DNA of 64,000 nucleotides from CALGDE01 sp964655355 (GTDB lineage Bacteria > Cyanobacteriota > Cyanobacteriia > CACIAM-69d): NCBI GenBank assembly GCA_964655355.1, contig CAZZMD010000018.1:6162-70161 (forward strand). The letters run 5' to 3'. Below, one piece after another: positions 59,902 through 64,000 of this stretch. Under the pieces are notes generated by a model. The model ran no database searches, was not told the origin of the DNA, and saw only the letters and a program-made list of their open reading frames with translations. The translations under genes were made by a program, and so were the position numbers. Position 1 is the stretch's first letter; the number at the start of each line of letters is the position of its first letter.

Positions 59902-60068
59902 AACAGGACCCACAACGCGACGATTCCAGGTCGGATGCAGCAAAAAAATATGGTGCGAGAGCCCGACTGTATGACCCAATTATAAAAACATTCCCGGCCT
60001 CCCCCAGTGCGGCAAGCCGTCACCCAAGCAGTAGGAAAACCGCTCCCAACCCCCCACTGACATAACAA

Positions 60069-60094
60069 AACCGAGCCCCCGTAGGAACTCGGTT
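60069..60094 (-). terminator. Terminator of the second PEP-CTERM gene
   Basis: AACCGAG (60069-60075) pairs with CTCGGTT (60088-60094); on the minus strand the stem is followed by TTTGTTATG. It is about 70 bp after the stop codon of the gene at 60164. Confidence 0.75.
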
Positions 60095-60163
60095 CACTAG
60101 CCAAACCTGTTGCAAAGCTGTTGCGGAAAGCCCCTGCGGAAACAACCGCAGAAGCCTCAGCCC

Positions 60164-60940
60164 TTAGCCCGCAGAGTTTTGTTGCTTCTTACGCTTCAGG
60201 CTCACCAGACCCACACCAGCAGCCCCCAAGCCCAACAGGCTCATGGGCTCAGGCACAGGCTTGGGTTCCATCTTCACGTTGATATCACCATAGGACTTTT
60301 TGATGTCGAAGAACTCTTGCTTGCCATCACCGTCCTTGTCATACCAGAGATCACCAGAGGCGTGGAACCAGCTAGACAGACCCAAATGCTTATTCTTGTC
60401 ATTCGCGCCCTCACCAAACTGGACACCATACTTGGTATTGTTCCGAGCCAACTGTAGGGTAGAACCCGCGTAAGCACCGCTATCAGCGCTCAGGGTGGCT
60501 TCACCCTCATAAAAGTCGAAGAAGTCCCAAGCGGCGATCGCATTCTGGGAATTGGTGTTTCCGCTAATCTTAGGAGCGTGACCCGCCCCCTTCAAGTTGC
60601 TGGGAATTCCACCCAGGGGCTTGAACTTGATGTTGACGTCCCAAGTCTCGTCAGCGGCATCAACATTCACAATGGAACCCGTGAAAAGAGCCGTACCATC
60701 ATTATTCAAGGTGAAGTGGCCAGGCTCATCAAACACAAAGTGCTTATCGCTGGCTAGCCCATCATTGTAGAGGCCATTAAACCAAAACGCGTGGCCACTG
60801 GAACCGTTATGGGGCTTGAAATCCATAACGTTGTAGGACTTAACGCCCATCGCCTGGGCAGGCGCCATACTAACAACCGTGCTGGTACCGAAGACTGCTA
60901 CGCCAGCGAGTGCGCCAGCAAGCAAGGATTGAGTGTTCAT
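60164..60940 (-). CDS. PEP-CTERM sorting-domain surface protein
   Basis: A 258-residue exported protein. The signal peptide is residues 1-30 (GALAGVAVFGTSTVVSMAPA, cleavage after AQA), and the C-terminal sorting signal is VPEP, a hydrophobic helix MSLLGLGAAGVGLVSL, and the basic KRKKQQ. The body is rich in Asn, Asp, Gly and Ser and contains a DKDGDGKQEF calcium-binding-like loop; it probably folds as a beta-sandwich similar to other cyanobacterial PEP-CTERM proteins. Function unknown; by analogy it is placed at the surface after exosortase processing. Start ATG 60940. It shares the upstream 11-bp box arrangement with the gene at 400-1140. Confidence 0.9.
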   Translation of the reverse strand: MNTQSLLAGALAGVAVFGTSTVVSMAPAQAMGVKSYNVMDFKPHNGSSGHAFWFNGLYNDGLASDKHFVFDEPGHFTLNNDGTALFTGSIVNVDAADETWDVNIKFKPLGGIPSNLKGAGHAPKISGNTNSQNAIAAWDFFDFYEGEATLSADSGAYAGSTLQLARNNTKYGVQFGEGANDKNKHLGLSSWFHASGDLWYDKDGDGKQEFFDIKKSYGDINVKMEPKPVPEPMSLLGLGAAGVGLVSLKRKKQQNSAG

Positions 60941-61267
60941 TAATTATTATTTGTAGAGAGGGAGAGCAGACAGCGCCTGCGATGACATGCCGCTCTTTAC
61001 ATCGCCCAGCACGTCACCCGCAGGATCGGTAAGTTATCGCTCTGGATTACCGTGACTTCCTCTTCAAAGGAAACGTAACCCTTGCACTTGACAACTCACC
61101 GTTTCTTCGGCGGAGTAACTACAGGTTAGGGTCAGTCACACGATTGTCACAAGGGGTTTGCTGCATCTTCACCGAATCTTTGCAAACCCCTTCATCACAG
61201 CTTCATAAAACCACCGGACCATCCGCCTTTCGAGCCCTCAATCAAGCTTTATCTGACGAAAAATACT
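60941..61267. other. Upstream region of PEP-CTERM gene 2
   Basis: No gene. It contains the TTCA/TTTG box array at 61157-61205 and a moderately AT-rich stretch just before the start codon. Confidence 0.5.
61157..61205 (-). promoter_or_regulatory. Array of 11-bp-spaced TTCA/TTTG boxes upstream of PEP-CTERM gene 2
   Basis: On the + strand boxes start at 61157 (TTTG), 61168 (TTCA), 61179 (TTTG), 61191 (TTCA) and 61202 (TTCA); four of the steps are 11, 11, 12 and 11 bp. The sequence CTTCACCGAATCTT around 61167-61180 is nearly identical to TTTCACCGAATCTT at 1278-1291 in front of the first PEP-CTERM gene. It lies 217-265 bp upstream of the start codon. Confidence 0.5.
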
Positions 61268-62239
61268 TTAGGGCACAGCGGGCACTGGCAAGGGGGCTGC
61301 CGATGGTTCTGTGACGGCAGGCGCGGGCGCAGTTGAAGGGGATGCGCTGGTGGCGGGAGACTTATCCGGGGCGATCGCCCCTCCAGGAGCAGATTTAGCC
61401 GCCGGCGCTTGGGACGCAGCCCCAGAATCACCAGACTGGGCGATCGCACAGGATGCCGGATCCACGTCGGGAACAATAACATTAACGACCGGCTGAGGCG
61501 TAACCGCGCCCTCCACCGCAACGCCTTCAGCCGCAGTGGCAACGGTGATGGAATTTCCGAGGAGCTGTCCCACAACGGTTTTCGCCCGCTCCCCCGCCTG
61601 GGCCATCAACCCGCGATCGCACGCAGATTGGGTCACCGTATCCAAAGCTTTCTGCTGGGCCAGGGTCAACAATTCGGGCGCCACATCGGGACCTAACCCC
61701 AAAAAACCGCGATTGTAGTCATAGACCCGCGATCGCGTCACATCAATTTTGCTGTCTAAAATTTTGGGAGCAGGCAGGGTAATCGTCAGGGTGCGGCCAT
61801 CCCACACCACGTCTTCGGCTTTAACCTCCGCCAAATCGACCCCCGCTCGCACTTCCCCATGGGCGATATAGAGCAACCGCGTGGATCCCACCACCACCTG
61901 TCCCAACTGCAAATCTCGACTGGTGGGAATAATCGCTTCAGTGCTGAACACCAGGGTCGTTAGCTCACTCGCCCCGCGAATGGTTTGGATCGTGAGCGAT
62001 CGCACATCCACCTTGGGCGCAGACTGGGTGACCGCCATATTTTCCTGAACCCAGCCGCCAATATCTTTAGTCCAATTGCCAATCCCACTAATGGCGATCG
62101 CTGCGAGGGTGAGACCGCCCCCCACCAGCAGGGTAGAAATAGATCGAAACGGCTGGACCACTCCCGGTCGCTTTTCCTTGGGATCAGACTCCTTCGGCGG
62201 GGTAGTCGTTTCGGGTTGACGCTTAAAAAGACCGAGCAT
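61268..62239 (-). CDS. DUF4230 membrane protein
   Basis: A 323-residue protein with a short cytosolic N-terminus, one transmembrane helix (STLLVGGGLTLAAIAISGIG), and a periplasmic DUF4230 domain (about 75-235). The domain pattern is visible as TIQTIRGASELTTLVFSTEA, LLYIAHGEVRAGVDLAEVKA, LTITLPAPKILDSKIDVTRS and RVYDYNRGFLGLGPD. The last 75 residues are a Pro/Ala/Ser-rich tail, probably disordered. The function of DUF4230 is unknown. It is on the same strand as ligA and starts about 60 bp after the ligA stop. Confidence 0.85.
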   Translation of the reverse strand: MLGLFKRQPETTTPPKESDPKEKRPGVVQPFRSISTLLVGGGLTLAAIAISGIGNWTKDIGGWVQENMAVTQSAPKVDVRSLTIQTIRGASELTTLVFSTEAIIPTSRDLQLGQVVVGSTRLLYIAHGEVRAGVDLAEVKAEDVVWDGRTLTITLPAPKILDSKIDVTRSRVYDYNRGFLGLGPDVAPELLTLAQQKALDTVTQSACDRGLMAQAGERAKTVVGQLLGNSITVATAAEGVAVEGAVTPQPVVNVIVPDVDPASCAIAQSGDSGAASQAPAAKSAPGGAIAPDKSPATSASPSTAPAPAVTEPSAAPLPVPAVP

Positions 62240-62300
62240 AATCGAGGCTCACCGGTAGAAACAGCGGTTGGCAGTGGGAGTTGGCGCCTAGGTATACAGA

Positions 62301-64000
62301 CTAGGTATCCAAAAGAGTCAGCAGATCCGCCTCAGACAGACAGGTAACATTAAGCGCCTTGGCTTTGTCCAGTTTAGAGCCTGCCGCTTCTCCCACGACA
62401 ACATAGCTAGTTTTACGGCTGACGGACCCTGTGACCTTCCCCCCAAGGGCTTCAATTTTGGCTTTAGCATCGTGGCGACTCAGGGTCGGCAAGGTGCCCG
62501 TTAGCACAAAAGTTTTGCCCGCGAGAGAGGTACTGTCCCTAGAGACGCCCCCAGCGGTCGCAGGTTCCGGAATATACACCAACGGCACATCATGGTGGCG
62601 CAATTTTTCGATCAAGTCGCGATTAGCACTGACTGCAAACCATTGCCCCAGCGATCGCGCAATTTCCTCACCAATGCCAAACACCGCCGCGATTTCCTCC
62701 TCAATAGCCCCCATCAATTGCTCGATAGAGGGAAAATTATTGACCAAGGTTTTGGCATTGACCGCGCCAATTAATGGAATCCCCAAGCCATAAAGCACGC
62801 GGGCAAAAGATTTTTCTTTGGATTGGGCGATCGCCGCCACCAAATTATCGGCTGATTTCTGCCCCATCCGCTCCAAGGGCAAAAGCTGGTCGACGGTCAG
62901 AGTATAGAGGTCTGCAATGGAAGTGACCAACTCTGCCCCCACCAATTGCTCCACCAACTTTTCCCCCAACCCCTCAATATCGAGCGCATTGCGGCTCGCC
63001 CAATGGCGTAAACTCCCCCGCAAAATTGCCGGACAGGACGCATTTACGCAGCGGGTTTTCGCCTCCCCCTCCGGACGCACCGTCGGCGACCCACACACCG
63101 GACACGTCTCCGGCATCGTCACTTGCACGGCATCCACCGGGCGCAACTCCGGCAACGTCCGCAACACCTCAGGAATAATCTCCCCCGCCTTCCGCACCAC
63201 CACCGTGTCGCCAATATGAATATTTAACTCGGCCAGGCGATCGCCATTGTGCAACGTCGCCCGAGACACCGTCGTCCCCGCCAGCGGCACCGGTGCCAAC
63301 TCCGCCACAGGGGTAATCGCCCCCGTCCGCCCCACCTGAAATGTCACGTTCAAAAGTTGGGTCGGCGCTTCCTCAGCGGCATATTTATAGGCGATCGCCC
63401 ATCGAGGAAATTTCTGCGTCGATCCCAACTGATCCTGAAGCAGCCGGTCGTTGAGTTTGATCACCACCCCGTCCGTCATATAGGACAAATCATGGCGATC
63501 GCGATCCCAGGTCTCGCAATAGGTGGTCACCGCCGTCAACGACTCGCAGAGTTCTCGATTAGGATTCACCCGAAACCCCAGTTTTTCCAAAGTTTCCAGG
63601 GTATTCCAATGCGATCGCGGCCACCCGGTCGGCTCATCCCCAGGCTCCACCGTGGCATCGATTTGGAGAACGTAAGCGAAAAAATCTAGACTTCGTTCCG
63701 CCACCGTCCGCGAATCCAACATCCGCAACGTCCCCGCCGCCGCATTCCGGGGATTAGCAAATAAATTCTCCCCCGCCGCCGCCCGCTGCTCATTCATCGC
63801 CTCAAAGCTGGCCAACGGCAAAAACGCCTCCCCCCGAATCTCCACCCGCCCCGGCGGTCGATCCCATCCCGCCGCCTCCCACTGCAACCGCAACGGAATC
63901 GATCGAATGGTTTTCACATTCTGAGTAATCTCCTCCCCCTCAGTACCATCCTCCCGGGTCGCCCCCCGCACCAGCAGTCCATCCTCATAGGTCAACGCCA
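62301..64000 (-). CDS. ligA: NAD-dependent DNA ligase LigA, 3' part (cut by window edge)
   Basis: The replicative and repair DNA ligase, of which about 566 C-terminal residues are in the window; the frame continues past base 64000 and the catalytic KxDG lysine lies outside. Present are the rest of the adenylation domain (GLLVRGATREDGTEGEEITQ, the FANPRNAAAGTLR motif, and FPRWAIAYKYAAEE), the OB-fold, the zinc finger CPVCGSPTV ... CVNASCPA with four Cys, the helix-hairpin-helix repeats, and a C-terminal BRCT domain ending with SYVVVGEAAGSKLDKA. All motifs are intact. The DUF4230 gene lies immediately downstream. Confidence 0.96.
   Translation of the reverse strand, partial: ALTYEDGLLVRGATREDGTEGEEITQNVKTIRSIPLRLQWEAAGWDRPPGRVEIRGEAFLPLASFEAMNEQRAAAGENLFANPRNAAAGTLRMLDSRTVAERSLDFFAYVLQIDATVEPGDEPTGWPRSHWNTLETLEKLGFRVNPNRELCESLTAVTTYCETWDRDRHDLSYMTDGVVIKLNDRLLQDQLGSTQKFPRWAIAYKYAAEEAPTQLLNVTFQVGRTGAITPVAELAPVPLAGTTVSRATLHNGDRLAELNIHIGDTVVVRKAGEIIPEVLRTLPELRPVDAVQVTMPETCPVCGSPTVRPEGEAKTRCVNASCPAILRGSLRHWASRNALDIEGLGEKLVEQLVGAELVTSIADLYTLTVDQLLPLERMGQKSADNLVAAIAQSKEKSFARVLYGLGIPLIGAVNAKTLVNNFPSIEQLMGAIEEEIAAVFGIGEEIARSLGQWFAVSANRDLIEKLRHHDVPLVYIPEPATAGGVSRDSTSLAGKTFVLTGTLPTLSRHDAKAKIEALGGKVTGSVSRKTSYVVVGEAAGSKLDKAKALNVTCLSEADLLTLLDT

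Noticed and set aside
1..64000. CRISPR arrays, rRNA, intact insertion sequences, prophage or conjugation genes
   Set aside because: No regularly spaced 25-40-bp repeats, no rRNA-like sequence and no intact transposase, integrase or phage gene was seen.

Overview
The window is chromosomal DNA from a cyanobacterium. The palindrome GCGATCGC (HIP1) occurs throughout, and several genes belong to cyanobacterial or chloroplast-lineage families: cytochrome cM, cyAbrB, Tab2/Atab2, DUF3082, a GUN4-like protein, and a plant-type digalactosyl-lipid synthase. The DNA is GC-rich and coding density is high on both strands. There is one tRNA, no rRNA, no CRISPR array and no intact insertion sequence. I cannot name the species.

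Layout. 1-4.7 kb: a truncated GUN4-like secreted protein, a PEP-CTERM surface protein, cytochrome cM, an unknown protein, a decayed stretch with a possible TnpB remnant, a GNAT acetyltransferase and a membrane protein. 4.9-12.1 kb: clpB, a HAD phosphatase, a Uma2 protein overlapping an LprI-like protein, an ArsA ATPase with a C-terminal HSP20-like domain, and a MacB/LolD-type ABC ATPase. 12.3-20.8 kb: a family 2 glycosyltransferase, der, an EcfT/CbiQ-like permease, an MsbA-like exporter, an atypical AT-richer putative glycosyltransferase, and ispG. 21-36.5 kb: a six-PAS/GAF histidine kinase, sppA with a large acidic insert, a GT4 glycosyltransferase, an ExoD-like protein, a DGD1/DGD2-type galactosyltransferase, a D12-class adenine methylase sharing a stop site with it, an HHxxxD acyltransferase beside an ABC-2 permease, and an APH/P-loop kinase fusion. 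37-51.7 kb: a CHASE2-PAS-GGDEF protein, thrB with a secreted FxLYD-like neighbour, a DUF2993 protein, a tandem Usp protein, an HD protein, a GDP-mannose pyrophosphorylase, a Ser/Thr kinase, small cyanobacterial proteins, an FeS-type (6-4) photolyase, folP and tab2. 51.9-64 kb: murD, fabD, tRNA-Thr(UGU), a TetR/GST regulatory pair, cyAbrB, an SdhB/FrdB-like Fe-S subunit, a membrane coiled-coil protein, a second PEP-CTERM protein, a DUF4230 protein and the 3' part of ligA.

How the parts fit. Most genes are housekeeping (protein quality control, isoprenoid, folate, threonine, fatty acid and peptidoglycan synthesis, DNA repair). A second group concerns the cell surface: glycosyltransferases, ExoD, exporters, GDP-mannose synthesis, two PEP-CTERM proteins and galactolipid synthesis. 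The strongest unexplained signals are noncoding. Both PEP-CTERM genes have upstream arrays of TTCA-type boxes at about 11-bp spacing. The TetR gene and the GST gene share a GACyG-N2-CGGTC operator. Many intergenic gaps carry short tandem duplications of 8-15 bp with unrelated sequences. I did not find a convincing new multi-gene system. The best protein-level candidates are the DGD-type enzyme and the membrane coiled-coil protein with an unnamed conserved-looking C-terminus.
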